NCBI GenBank assembly: GCA_002685455.1
Contig: NYXF01000036.1
Location: forward strand, 8,549 to 33,616
Reading direction: 5' to 3'
Length of the DNA stretch: 25,068 nucleotides
Origin: Porticoccus sp.
GTDB lineage: Bacteria > Pseudomonadota > Gammaproteobacteria > Pseudomonadales > Porticoccaceae
Shown: positions 1 through 8,932 of the stretch, piece by piece
How the letters are laid out: each line of letters opens with the position of its first letter
Numbering within the stretch: the first letter of the stretch is position 1
Program-made: the position numbers and the translations under genes
The notes under the pieces: generated by a model
Databases searched by the model: none
What the model was told of the DNA's origin: nothing
What the model saw: only the letters and a program-made list of their open reading frames with translations

Positions 1-89
1 TAATGGATTGTCCAGTTGGTACAGTAAGGTCAAGAATCTTTCGTGCACGTGAAGCATTAGAAGAAAAAATAAAGGAAATGGAAAACTAA
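1..89 (+). CDS. rpoE: RNA polymerase sigma-E factor, C-terminal end (partial)
   Basis: Only the last 28 full codons are in the window; the reading frame enters at base 3 and stops at TAA 87-89. The peptide begins MDCPVGTVRSRIFRARE, the end of the region 4 helix-turn-helix of ECF sigma factors. The PVGTVRSRIFRAR stretch is characteristic of RpoE, which contacts the -35 element of envelope-stress promoters. The next gene is the cognate anti-sigma factor rseA, the standard arrangement in gammaproteobacteria. The identification is safe despite the truncation; nothing can be said of the N-terminal part. Confidence 0.9.
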   Translation, partial: MDCPVGTVRSRIFRAREALEEKIKEMEN

Positions 90-166
90 TATTAAAAAGT
101 TGAACCTTTAGAGTTTTTGTTGGTCATATGTTGTAATAATATTAAAGGTATAAATTGGTTATTATT

Positions 167-208
167 ATGAGTGCAAATAGGAATGATATGAGTACAAATA
201 GAGATAAC
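167..208 (+). repeat. 21-bp imperfect tandem repeat at the rseA start
   Basis: Two adjacent 21-base units, 167-187 and 188-208, match at 16 of 21 positions, and all five differences are transitions. Each begins with ATG and encodes a seven-residue unit, MSANRND and then MSTNRDN. The first unit contains the AGGA that can act as ribosome-binding site for the second ATG. It looks like a duplication of the translation start. Confidence 0.8.
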
Positions 209-802
209 TTAAAAGAATCTTTATCAGCAATGTTCGATGGCGAAGCAAAAGAAATTGAAGTACATAGAGTGCTTAAAAAATTGTCTGGAAACATGCTCCT
301 TCGAGATTCTTGGCGTCGTTATCAAATATCTTCAGCAATTATTAAAGGTAATCTTCCCGATCAAATTCAAGATTTTTCTTCTAATATCAGATGTGCAATA
401 GAGCTTGAAAAAACTTACAACAATAAAGGTGTTACCGAATACTTTATAAAGCCCTTAGGAAGATTCGCTGTAGCCGCTTCCGTTGCTATAGTTGCGTTAC
501 TAGGAATGCAGGAGTATAAAACTACAGATACATATGAGTCTTCATTAGTTACGACAGATAATATTCATGTAAATCTTGCCTCTTCCAGTGTTCGTACATC
601 TGCTGAATTTGGTATACCTCCTGCACTCGCCAGAAATGTTGCAACTTCGAATCTTGCACAAGAAAGAAAATCGTCGTCTGACGAAATTTTATTTCAAAAT
701 GATGAATCAAATAGCGATCTCACCCGCGAACAGGTTCAAAGGTATCTTGATGGCCTTCTAAATCGCTATAATCAAAATGAAGGTAGATCAGTCTCAAAAT
801 AA
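188..802 (+). CDS. rseA: anti-sigma-E factor RseA
   Basis: Inner-membrane anti-sigma factor that sequesters RpoE until regulated proteolysis releases it. From this start the protein has 204 residues. It has an N-terminal cytoplasmic RseA domain (LSAMFDGEA, then RDSWRRYQISSAI), one membrane segment at about residues 91-107 (RFAVAASVAIVALLGM), and a low-complexity periplasmic tail. Three starts compete: TTG at 155 with AAAGG six bases upstream, ATG at 167 without a good ribosome site, and ATG at 188 with AGGA five bases upstream. I prefer 188 because it best matches the family N-terminus. The ambiguity comes from a 21-bp imperfect tandem duplication at 167-208. No rseB or mucD follows; lepA is next. 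Family assignment is firm; the exact start is not. Confidence 0.85.
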   Translation: MSTNRDNLKESLSAMFDGEAKEIEVHRVLKKLSGNMLLRDSWRRYQISSAIIKGNLPDQIQDFSSNIRCAIELEKTYNNKGVTEYFIKPLGRFAVAASVAIVALLGMQEYKTTDTYESSLVTTDNIHVNLASSSVRTSAEFGIPPALARNVATSNLAQERKSSSDEILFQNDESNSDLTREQVQRYLDGLLNRYNQNEGRSVSK

Positions 803-945
803 ATCGATATAAAATCATACAATTTATTTTTATTACATGTTTATTGATCCAATCTATTCATGGCGTCATGTAATCAAATAAGATAAAATATTCATTGTTA
901 AAAATACCCGCTAATAACTACTCATAACAACAAAAATTTAACCCA
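803..945. other. rseA-lepA intergenic region with an inverted repeat
   Basis: A 143-bp AT-rich gap without a plausible gene. It holds an 8-bp perfect inverted repeat, ATTACATG at 832-839 and CATGTAAT at 867-874. The repeat extends outward by three more pairs after one mismatch, with a 27-base loop. No T-run follows the right arm, so it does not look like an intrinsic terminator. An operator or chance are both possible. The lepA promoter presumably lies here, but I see no convincing -35/-10 pair. Confidence 0.4.
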
Positions 946-2745
946 GTGTCTAATTTAAGCCATATAAGAAATTTCTCTATTATCGCGCATATCGATCACG
1001 GTAAGTCGACAATTGCCGATAGATTTATTCAATATTGTGGTGGACTTGAGTCAAGGGAAATGTCTGCGCAAGTACTAGATTCTATGGATATTGAACGCGA
1101 GAGAGGCATTACAATTAAAGCTCAAAGTGTAACCTTAGATTTTAAAGCTAGAGACGGCAAAACTTATCAATTGAACTTTATAGACACACCTGGTCATGTA
1201 GACTTTTCTTATGAAGTTTCGAGGTCGTTAGCTGCGTGTGAGGGTGCACTACTTGTAGTGGATGCAGGCCAGGGAGTAGAAGCTCAATCGGTTGCAAATT
1301 GCTATACAGCAATTGAGCAAGATCTTGAGGTAATTCCAGTTTTAAATAAAATGGATTTGCCTCAAGCAGATCCTAGTCGTGTCATCGATGAAATCGAAAA
1401 TATAATTGGTATAGACGCAGAAGATGCCGTCCACTGTAGTGCTAAAACTGGATTAGGTATCGAAGATATCCTTGAGCGGCTAGTTCTAAAAATCCCAGCA
1501 CCAGTTGGCGAAATAGATGCTCCACTTCAAGCTTTAATCATCGATTCTTGGTTCGACGCATATTTAGGAGTAGTATCACTTGTTAGGGTTATTGCTGGAA
1601 AATTAAAATCAAAAGATAAAATCATCACCAAATCGATTGGCAAACCACATAATGTCGATACCATTGGTATATTTACCCCAAAAAGAAGAGAAACAGGCAT
1701 CCTTAAAGCTGGAGAAGTTGGATTCGTAGTTGCTGGAATCAAAGATATACTTGGTGCGCCAGTTGGAGACACATTCACTCATTTTAAGACACCCGATACA
1801 GACTCTTTACCTGGCTTTAAAAATATTAAACCGCAAGTTTATGCTGGTTTGTTTCCTGTAAGTTCAGACGATTTCGAAGACTTTAGAGAAGCGCTGGCAA
1901 AACTTACATTAAACGATGCGTCATTGTTCTTCGAACCTGAAAATTCAGATGCATTAGGATTTGGTTTTCGCTGCGGTTTTCTCGGTCTATTGCATATGGA
2001 AATTATACAGGAACGCCTGGAACGAGAATATAACTTAAATCTAATAACTACAGCGCCAACAGTAGTTTATGAAATTTTAAAAACAGATGGAACGATCATT
2101 CATATATCAAACCCTACGGATCTGCCTGACTCAGCACAAATAAGTGAGATGCGGGAACCTTTATGTACAGCAAATATTTTAGTACCAAAGGAGCATGTTG
2201 GGAATGTCATAACTCTATGTATTGAAAAAAGAGGGGCCCAAAGAGACTTTCAATTTGTTGGTGAACAGGCTTCTCTATCATATGATATACCTATGAGTGA
2301 AGTTGTAATGGATTTCTTTGATAGATTGAAATCTGTAAGTCGCGGCTTTGCATCACTAGATTACAGTTTCACAAGATTTGAAGTTGCTCCTTTGGTGAGA
2401 TTGGATGTTTTAATTAATGCTGATAAAGTTGATGCGTTAGCACTTATTATGCATCGAGAAAATTCAAAGAGAACTGGGAGACAGCTAACAGAAAAAATGA
2501 AAGAACTGATACCAAGACAAATGTTTGACATTGCAATACAAGCCGCTGTAGGAGGGCATATTATTGCAAGAACAACGGTCAAGGCTCTAAGAAAAAATGT
2601 TACCGCAAAATGTTACGGTGGTGACATATCACGTAAGAAAAAATTACTCCAAAAACAAAAAGAGGGTAAAAAAAGAATGAAAAGGGTTGGAAATGTGGAG
2701 ATACCGCAAGAAGCTTTTTTAGCTGTTTTAAAAACTGATAATTGA
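946..2745 (+). CDS. lepA: elongation factor 4 (LepA), ribosome back-translocating GTPase
   Basis: Translation GTPase that acts on stalled or mis-translocated ribosomes and affects initiation and ribosome biogenesis. It has 599 residues, the normal LepA length. The sequence shows the GTPase motifs in order: AHIDHGKS (P-loop, residues 14-21), RERGITIK (switch I), DTPGHVDF (switch II) and NKMDLP (guanine specificity). EF-G-like domains follow ([16 protein letters not shown]), then the LepA-specific C-terminal domain with its basic tail ([20 protein letters not shown]). The start is GTG at 946; family alignment begins at [16 protein letters not shown], so no other start fits. The ribosome-binding site is weak. 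lepB starts 7 bases after the stop, suggesting one transcript. Confidence 0.97.
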   Translation: MSNLSHIRNFSIIAHIDHGKSTIADRFIQYCGGLESREMSAQVLDSMDIERERGITIKAQSVTLDFKARDGKTYQLNFIDTPGHVDFSYEVSRSLAACEGALLVVDAGQGVEAQSVANCYTAIEQDLEVIPVLNKMDLPQADPSRVIDEIENIIGIDAEDAVHCSAKTGLGIEDILERLVLKIPAPVGEIDAPLQALIIDSWFDAYLGVVSLVRVIAGKLKSKDKIITKSIGKPHNVDTIGIFTPKRRETGILKAGEVGFVVAGIKDILGAPVGDTFTHFKTPDTDSLPGFKNIKPQVYAGLFPVSSDDFEDFREALAKLTLNDASLFFEPENSDALGFGFRCGFLGLLHMEIIQERLEREYNLNLITTAPTVVYEILKTDGTIIHISNPTDLPDSAQISEMREPLCTANILVPKEHVGNVITLCIEKRGAQRDFQFVGEQASLSYDIPMSEVVMDFFDRLKSVSRGFASLDYSFTRFEVAPLVRLDVLINADKVDALALIMHRENSKRTGRQLTEKMKELIPRQMFDIAIQAAVGGHIIARTTVKALRKNVTAKCYGGDISRKKKLLQKQKEGKKRMKRVGNVEIPQEAFLAVLKTDN

Positions 2746-2752
2746 GAATTTA

Positions 2753-3502
2753 ATGGATATTAATTTCCCTCTAGTACTCACACTGCTTGTATTTATAAGT
2801 GGATTCTCTGTAATAATCGCTAGGATAAGATTTTGCTCAACAGAGCGATCTCAAAAAATCTTAAAATTTTTTGCATATATCGGCTCTTTTTTTCCAGTTC
2901 TAATATTTGTTTTTATACTTAGATCATTTATTTTTGAGCCTTTTCAGATCCCTTCTGGATCTATGATACCAACCTTAAAAATAGGTGATTATATTTTAGT
3001 CAATAAGTTCAGTTATGGTTTAAGATTGCCTGTAATTAGATCGAAGTTTTTTGATGTTGGAAATCCAAAAAGAGGAGATGTAATGGTTTTTACACCGCCG
3101 CATGATAAAAGATATTTTATCAAACGAGTGATTGGCTTACCTGGCGATAAAATTAGTATAAAAAATAATATAATATATATCAATGATATAGAGATGGAAT
3201 ATACAGTAATTTCTGATACTAAAGAGAACCCAAATTATGTTATCGAGAGAGAGAGCCTAGATGAAATAGAACACCTCGTAAGAAAAAAGAAAACAGCTGG
3301 CAAACTAGGAAAAGACTACAATATTACTATTCCAACGGGACAATATTTTATGGTGGGAGATAATCGTGATAATAGTAGTGATAGTAGAGTCTGGGGGCCC
3401 GTTCCAGAAACTAATATAGTGGGTAAAGCAATCTTAGTTTGGATGCACTGGAGATCCATTTCAGACATACCAAGTTTCAAAAATACAGGGGTGATTAAAT
3501 GA
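2753..3502 (+). CDS. lepB: signal peptidase I
   Basis: Membrane serine protease that removes signal peptides from exported proteins on the periplasmic face. It has 249 residues, shorter than the 324 of E. coli LepB but within the bacterial range. Two N-terminal membrane segments lie near residues 5-23 and 46-62. The catalytic Ser is S70 in IPSGSMIPTL and the general-base Lys is K124 in FIKRVIGLPGDK. The conserved GDNRDNSSDSRVWGPVP box is at about 202-218. Between them is a charged, probably lineage-specific loop (about 155-190). ATG 2753 follows a TGAGAA ribosome site. It sits between lepA and rnc, the classical arrangement. Confidence 0.96.
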   Translation: MDINFPLVLTLLVFISGFSVIIARIRFCSTERSQKILKFFAYIGSFFPVLIFVFILRSFIFEPFQIPSGSMIPTLKIGDYILVNKFSYGLRLPVIRSKFFDVGNPKRGDVMVFTPPHDKRYFIKRVIGLPGDKISIKNNIIYINDIEMEYTVISDTKENPNYVIERESLDEIEHLVRKKKTAGKLGKDYNITIPTGQYFMVGDNRDNSSDSRVWGPVPETNIVGKAILVWMHWRSISDIPSFKNTGVIK

Positions 3503-3518
3503 TAGATATAATTATTTT

Positions 3519-4196
3519 ATGAAGATAGATCTTAATCAAATTTCCAAGAGAATCGGCTATAATTTTAAAGATGAGTTTCTGTTGCGGTTAGCGCTTACAC
3601 ACAGAAGTTTAGGGTCTACTAATAATGAAAGATTAGAGTTTTTGGGTGACTCCGCTCTTAATTTTATAATTGGGCATGCAGTTTATGATTTGCTGCCAAA
3701 CAGTAAAGAGGGTGAACTTAGCAGATACAGGGCAAATTTAGTAAAAGGTAAGACGCTTTCTGAGATAGCTATTGAGTTAAATATTGGTGAATTTTTGGTT
3801 TTAGGAAAAGGAGAGCTAAGTAGTGGTGGGCGTCACAGATGCTCTATACTTGCAAATTCGGTTGAGGCGATAATCGGAGCAATTTTTTTAGACGGCGGGA
3901 TAATCCCATGCAAGGATTGTATCTTAAAATGGTATAATTCAAGGTTAAAAAACCTAAATCAGAGCTGCCGAAAGGATCCAAAAACTGAACTTCAAGAGCT
4001 TATGCAATCAAGATCAAAACCTTTACCAATATATCAAATTATTGCTATATCAGGTGAGCCGCACCAACAAAAATTTACGACTGAGTGTAATGCTAGTGGA
4101 CTTAAAATTCCCACAAAAGGTTTTGGTGATTCCAGAAGAGAAGCAGAAAAAAAAGCAGCCGAAAAAGCCTTAGTGGAGCTATTAAGTGATAGCTAA
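3519..4196 (+). CDS. rnc: ribonuclease III
   Basis: Double-strand-specific endoribonuclease for rRNA precursor and mRNA processing. It has 225 residues, standard length. The N-terminal RNase III domain carries the signature NERLEFLGDSALNF with acidic residues E37, E40 and D44. The second metal-binding segment reads ILANSVEAIIGAIFLDGG. There E116 is kept, but the position that is Asp in E. coli (D114) is Asn (N113). The C-terminal double-stranded-RNA-binding domain starts near DPKTELQELMQ and ends GDSRREAEKKAAEKALVEL. The 3' end overlaps era by 11 bases. There is no strong ribosome site upstream of ATG 3519. The Asn is, from memory, a variant found in other bacterial RNase III proteins, so loss of activity is not implied. 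Confidence 0.96.
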   Translation: MKIDLNQISKRIGYNFKDEFLLRLALTHRSLGSTNNERLEFLGDSALNFIIGHAVYDLLPNSKEGELSRYRANLVKGKTLSEIAIELNIGEFLVLGKGELSSGGRHRCSILANSVEAIIGAIFLDGGIIPCKDCILKWYNSRLKNLNQSCRKDPKTELQELMQSRSKPLPIYQIIAISGEPHQQKFTTECNASGLKIPTKGFGDSRREAEKKAAEKALVELLSDS

Positions 4197-5091
4197 CAAT
4201 AATTCTAAAAAGTGTGGCTTTGTAGCAATAGTTGGGCGACCAAATGTCGGTAAATCTACGTTACTCAACCATCTAATAGGTACGAAGTTAAGTATAACAT
4301 CCAGAAAACCACAAACTACAAGACATAATCTTATTGGAATTAAGACTACAAGTGATGCACAAATAATTTTTGTAGATACGCCCGGCATTCACTTTGATCA
4401 AAAAAAAGCGCTTAACAGATATATGAATTATGAAGCTGAAAGTGCTCTAAAAGATGTAGATTTAATAATTTTTGTAGTGGATCGTGATGTATGGAATAAA
4501 ACAGATATAAGATTAGCAAAAGTAGTATTTAGTATAAAAAAAATTCCTGTAATCATCGCTGTTAATAAGTTTGATAAACTATCCGCAGAAAACAATATGG
4601 TCAAACATATACAGCATATATCTGCCCATTATCCCGAAGCTAAGATTATTCCGATATCCGCCTTAACAGGACAGCAACTTAATCTGCTTGAATCAGAAAT
4701 AAGGGATAATATTCCTTATAGAGACTACTGTTTTCCTGATGACCAAATTACTGATAAAAGTGAGAAGTTCTTAGTAGCGGAGTTGATTAGAGAAAAAATA
4801 GTACGCCAGTTAGGGGCGGAGCTCCCATATGAGACTACAGTGAAAATAGAAAAGTTTGATTACGAAAAAGATATTATCCACATAAACGCTCTTATACTTA
4901 CAGAAAGAGAGGGTCAAAAAAAGATTATGATTGGGGATCGCGGCGAAAGATTGAAACGGATAGGGCAGGAATCTCGAATTGATATGGAGAAACTCCTCCA
5001 AAATAAGGTGATGTTGACTTTATGGGTCAAGGTAAAACGGGGCTGGTCTGATGACCAAAAATCGCTGACAAATCTAGGGTACAGACATTAG
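4186..5091 (+). CDS. era: GTPase Era, 16S rRNA/30S maturation factor
   Basis: Essential GTPase that binds the 3' end of 16S rRNA and assists 30S subunit assembly. It has 301 residues, the usual length. P-loop GRPNVGKS at 17-24, switch I region KPQTTRHNLIGI at about 41-52, DTPG at 64-67, NKFD for guanine specificity, and a C-terminal KH domain containing IMIGDRGERLKRIGQESR. The start is GTG at 4186, inside the end of rnc, with GTGGAG about seven bases upstream. The 11-base overlap implies translational coupling. The KH domain and switch motifs look intact, so function is expected to be normal. Confidence 0.96.
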   Translation: MIANNNSKKCGFVAIVGRPNVGKSTLLNHLIGTKLSITSRKPQTTRHNLIGIKTTSDAQIIFVDTPGIHFDQKKALNRYMNYEAESALKDVDLIIFVVDRDVWNKTDIRLAKVVFSIKKIPVIIAVNKFDKLSAENNMVKHIQHISAHYPEAKIIPISALTGQQLNLLESEIRDNIPYRDYCFPDDQITDKSEKFLVAELIREKIVRQLGAELPYETTVKIEKFDYEKDIIHINALILTEREGQKKIMIGDRGERLKRIGQESRIDMEKLLQNKVMLTLWVKVKRGWSDDQKSLTNLGYRH

Positions 5092-5107
5092 GAAAAATTT
5101 TGTTTTT

Positions 5108-5803
5108 ATGAAATCTGAACTAGCATTTGTGCTTCATACCAGACCTTTTAGAGAAACAAGTCTTCTTGTTGACTTGTTCACGAGGTCATATGGAAGATTG
5201 CGCGCTGTATCAAAAGGTTCAAGAGGAAGAAAAAGAGCTGTGCAGCTAAATGCATACACGCAGTTTCTCGTTAGCTGGTCAGGTAAATCCGACCTTAAAA
5301 CACTTACTCATGTTGAACAATCTTCGGTTCCAATATTACTTGAGGGCGATAGTCTTTTTTGTGGATTTTATCTAAACGAAATACTAATAAGACTTCTAGC
5401 TGAAAACGATCCGCACGAAATAATTTATGATAATTATATAAACGTTCTAAGCCAACTAGCAGGTAAATCACCAATAACTGGCAGTTTGAGAAATTTTGAA
5501 TTTTCTCTTCTTGAAGAGTTAGGCTACGGAATTAATTTAACTACTGATGCTGAACTTAATGAACCTATTGTTAATGACAAGGAATACTTTTACATGCCTA
5601 ATCTTGGTTTTCAAACAAAAAAAAATGGTAATGCAGCATATTCGCAAAAATATCTCTTCAGAGGATCAGATATACTAGCGTTTAGAAATGGTGATTTTTT
5701 TTCAGCTCCATTAGCTGCAAAAAAGCTTTCTCGGCTTGCGTTAGAGCCACATCTGGGAGAAAAGCCTATACTAAGTAGAAGTTTTTTTAACAAAAAGTCT
5801 TGA
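5108..5803 (+). CDS. recO: DNA repair protein RecO
   Basis: Recombination mediator of the RecFOR pathway that helps load RecA on SSB-coated gaps. It has 231 residues, typical. The N-terminal OB-fold region shows the family pattern FVLHTRPFRETSLLVDLFTRSYGRLRAVSKGSRG at about residues 7-40, followed by the helical domain (FCGFYLNEILIRLL). The C-terminal half is poorly conserved, as usual for RecO. It follows era by 16 bases and was probably co-transcribed. In most gammaproteobacteria pdxJ comes next; here it is absent and acpS follows. Confidence 0.92.
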   Translation: MKSELAFVLHTRPFRETSLLVDLFTRSYGRLRAVSKGSRGRKRAVQLNAYTQFLVSWSGKSDLKTLTHVEQSSVPILLEGDSLFCGFYLNEILIRLLAENDPHEIIYDNYINVLSQLAGKSPITGSLRNFEFSLLEELGYGINLTTDAELNEPIVNDKEYFYMPNLGFQTKKNGNAAYSQKYLFRGSDILAFRNGDFFSAPLAAKKLSRLALEPHLGEKPILSRSFFNKKS

Positions 5804-5866
5804 AAAAATTACTTTACAGAAAAAAATTTATTATGATTTATTTTAATGGATTATCGAGGCTTGTAA

Positions 5867-6238
5867 ATGATAATTGGTGTAGGAACAGATATCTTAAAGA
5901 TTTCAAGAATTAAAGATACTTTTGGCAAATATGGGGATAGATTTGCCAAAAAAATACTTTGTGTAGCTGAACTAGATATTTTCAACGATAAGAATAAATC
6001 AATAAGTTTCTTAGCCAAGCGTTTTTCAGCAAAAGAGGCGGCTAGTAAAGCGCTAGGTACAGGTATAAGAGGAGTATCATGGCATGATTTCGAGATAAAA
6101 AATAATAATATTGGTGCTCCCGAATTAATTTTAACTGGGGAAGCAAAAATAAGAATGGGGGAAATAGGGGCAAGAAAAACACTTATTAGTTTGTCTGACG
6201 AGTCTGATTATGTGCTATCGTTCGTAGTGCTTTTTTGA
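5867..6238 (+). CDS. acpS: holo-[acyl-carrier-protein] synthase
   Basis: Transfers 4'-phosphopantetheine from CoA to the serine of acyl carrier protein, activating fatty-acid synthesis in the cytoplasm. It has 123 residues, normal for the small trimeric AcpS family. Motifs: IIGVGTDILKISRI at the N-terminus (metal-binding Asp in GTD) and KRFSAKEAASKALGTGIRG in the middle, with the conserved KEA. ATG 5867 has GAGG about nine bases upstream (CGAGGCTTGTAA). It ends the lepA-to-acpS block; a 152-bp gap follows. Confidence 0.95.
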   Translation: MIIGVGTDILKISRIKDTFGKYGDRFAKKILCVAELDIFNDKNKSISFLAKRFSAKEAASKALGTGIRGVSWHDFEIKNNNIGAPELILTGEAKIRMGEIGARKTLISLSDESDYVLSFVVLF

Positions 6239-6390
6239 GTTTCAGTTTTATCTATTTTATTTTCAAACATTAGCAATAAAAATTTTCTCGTAATGAAAGA
6301 TACGCTACACTCAGATATTAATAATGATTTGTAAAAAACTATATAATCGTACTTAATAATCTAGTAAATGTTATCTAAGGGTAGAGTTTT
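6239..6390. promoter_or_regulatory. acpS-cysM gap with candidate cysM -10 element
   Basis: A 152-bp AT-rich gap without an ORF. A perfect TATAAT lies at 6342-6347, 43 bases before the cysM ATG. No good -35 element is present at 16-18 bases, so this is only a candidate promoter. No terminator hairpin for acpS is evident. Confidence 0.3.
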
Positions 6391-7278
6391 ATGCCATATC
6401 CAACTATCGAATCCTGTATAGGGAAAACTCCGCTTGTAGCTCTCCAGCGTCTACCCGGAAAAACTTCTAATACCATCCTTGTTAAGTTAGAGGGTAATAA
6501 TCCAGCCGGGTCAGTAAAGGACAGACCTGCTATGAGCATGATACAGCGTGCAGAAATTCGAGGAGAAATCAAGCCAGGGGATGTGCTAATTGAGGCTACG
6601 TCAGGTAATACAGGGATCGCATTGGCTATGGCAGCAGCTATAAAAGGTTATAAAATGATACTAATCATGCCAGAGAATAATACTGAAGAGAGAAAAGCAG
6701 CCATGCGTGCTTATGGGGCAGACTTAATATTAGTATCAAAAGAATCTAGTATGGAGGGAGCTAGGGATCTAGCCAAATCAATGGAGTTAGAGGGCAAAGG
6801 AAGGGTTTTAGATCAATTTGGTAACACTGATAACCCTCTTGCACACTTTGAGAACACCGGCCCCGAGATTTGGGAACAAAGTAAAGGAAAAATAACACAT
6901 TTTGTAAGCTCAATGGGTACAACTGGCACAATTATGGGTGTTTCACGTTACCTTAAATCAAAAAATCCAAATATAAAAATTATTGGATTACAGCCTGAGG
7001 AAGGATCAAGTATACCTGGCATAAGGCGATGGCCAGAAAAATATCTTCCAAGTATCTATAGGTCCTCGCAAGTCGATCAGATAATAGATATAGGACAGGA
7101 AGAGGCCGAAGAGGCTATGAGAATGATGGCCACAAAAGAAGGCATATTCTGTGGCGTTTCATCGGGAGGATCAGTTGCTACAGCTCTAAGACTTTCTAAA
7201 ACACTAAATGATGCAGTAATAGTTGCTATTGTATGTGATAGGGGAGATCGGTATCTATCGTCAGGTATTTATGCCTAA
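6391..7278 (+). CDS. cysM: cysteine synthase B (O-acetylserine sulfhydrylase)
   Basis: PLP enzyme that makes cysteine from O-acetylserine with sulfide or thiosulfate. It has 295 residues. The PLP lysine lies in KLEGNNPAGSVKDRPA, the phosphate and substrate loops in EATSGNTGIALAM and SSMGTTGTI. The stretches LQPEEGSSIPGIRRWP and EGIFCGVSSGGSVA are diagnostic of CysM rather than CysK. The C-terminus ends soon after CDRGDRYLSSGIY, somewhat shorter than E. coli CysM. ATG 6391 follows a GGGTAGAG ribosome site. The 3' end overlaps mazG by 8 bases. In pseudomonads cysM is followed by rlmD, relA and mazG; here the middle two are missing. Confidence 0.95.
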   Translation: MPYPTIESCIGKTPLVALQRLPGKTSNTILVKLEGNNPAGSVKDRPAMSMIQRAEIRGEIKPGDVLIEATSGNTGIALAMAAAIKGYKMILIMPENNTEERKAAMRAYGADLILVSKESSMEGARDLAKSMELEGKGRVLDQFGNTDNPLAHFENTGPEIWEQSKGKITHFVSSMGTTGTIMGVSRYLKSKNPNIKIIGLQPEEGSSIPGIRRWPEKYLPSIYRSSQVDQIIDIGQEEAEEAMRMMATKEGIFCGVSSGGSVATALRLSKTLNDAVIVAIVCDRGDRYLSSGIYA

Positions 7279-8089
7279 TAAAAAATTTTCAATAAATGAT
7301 CTCGTGTTTCTTATGAAAAGACTGAGGGATCCAATTTCAGGTTGTCCTTGGGATGCTAAGCAGACATTTAAGTCAATCACTCCTTATACACTTGAGGAGG
7401 TCCATGAGGTTATTGATGCTATTGAAACCGGAAATTTTCTCCATCTAAAGGAAGAGTTGGGAGATTTGCTTTTTCAGATTATATTTTATTGCAGATTAGC
7501 GGAAGAGGAGGGTTACTTTGGATTCAATGATGTGATTTCCAGTTTAGCAATAAAGCTCATAAATAGGCATCCACACGTTTTTCCAGACGGTACACTTCAG
7601 AGCAAACCCTCAAATTCAAAAAAAATATTAACCACATCAGACATTAAAAAACAATGGGAAGAAATAAAATCTACCGAAAGAGAGAGGAAAGGACAAGACT
7701 CGGTTTTAGCAGACATATCTGCAACACTACCCTCATTAATGAGAGCTCAAAAAATCCAAAAACGTACAGCAAGCGTTGGATTTGACTGGAACACAACTGA
7801 AGAAATTTTCAAAAAGATTGATGAAGGAAAAATTGAGCTTCAAGAGGCTATAAGTGCTGATGATACAGACAGTATAAGCGAGGAACTTGGCGATTTAATG
7901 TTCACAATCGTAAATTTGTGTAGATATTTAGATATTGATGCAGAAATTTCCCTTAGAGCTGCATCTAACAAATTCGAAACTAGGTTCAATTATGTCGAAA
8001 CCAAGCTTCGTGAGAGCAAACAAGAGGGATCGTATGTTGATGCTGATTCACTTGATTCCCTTTGGCGCCAAGTAAAAAAGAAAAATTAG
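7271..8089 (+). CDS. mazG: nucleoside triphosphate pyrophosphohydrolase MazG
   Basis: Hydrolyses NTPs and dNTPs to monophosphates, a house-cleaning and stress-modulating enzyme. It has 272 residues from ATG 7271 (MPNKKFSINDL). An in-frame start at 7223 lies well inside cysM and would add an unconserved 16-residue leader, so I reject it. The first MazG domain has the metal-binding pattern LEEVHEVIDAI...KEELGDLLFQIIF; the second repeats it less perfectly (DSISEELGDLMFTIVNL). The N-terminal LRDPISGCPWDAKQTF is the classic MazG opening. It overlaps the cysM stop by 8 bases, indicating co-translation. Confidence 0.94.
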   Translation: MPNKKFSINDLVFLMKRLRDPISGCPWDAKQTFKSITPYTLEEVHEVIDAIETGNFLHLKEELGDLLFQIIFYCRLAEEEGYFGFNDVISSLAIKLINRHPHVFPDGTLQSKPSNSKKILTTSDIKKQWEEIKSTERERKGQDSVLADISATLPSLMRAQKIQKRTASVGFDWNTTEEIFKKIDEGKIELQEAISADDTDSISEELGDLMFTIVNLCRYLDIDAEISLRAASNKFETRFNYVETKLRESKQEGSYVDADSLDSLWRQVKKKN

Positions 8090-8202
8090 CCAACAATAAA
8101 CACTTGTTTTCTTGTGATCATTGTAATTTATGTGTAATGTTTGGTTCATAAAATATTTACAAGCTTGCAATCGCATTTTGCCTTTTAAAATGGAGATGTT
8201 AA

Positions 8203-8856
<654 letters not shown>

Positions 8857-8877
8857 TTTTATTATATTGAGCAATGC

Positions 8878-8904
8878 AAAATGGGCTCATAGGGCCCATT
8901 TTTT
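8878..8904 (+). terminator. intrinsic terminator after adk
   Basis: Stem AAAATGGGC (8878-8886) pairs with GCCCATTTT (8894-8902) around a 7-base loop, and the run of T continues to 8904. It lies 21 bases after the adk stop and before hemH. Confidence 0.85.
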
Positions 8905-8932
8905 ATTTTAAAAACGAAGTTGATATTTTATT

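Noticed and set aside
7223..7270. Upstream start for mazG
   Set aside because: It would lie deep in the cysM coding sequence and add an unconserved leader; ATG 7271 gives the family N-terminus.
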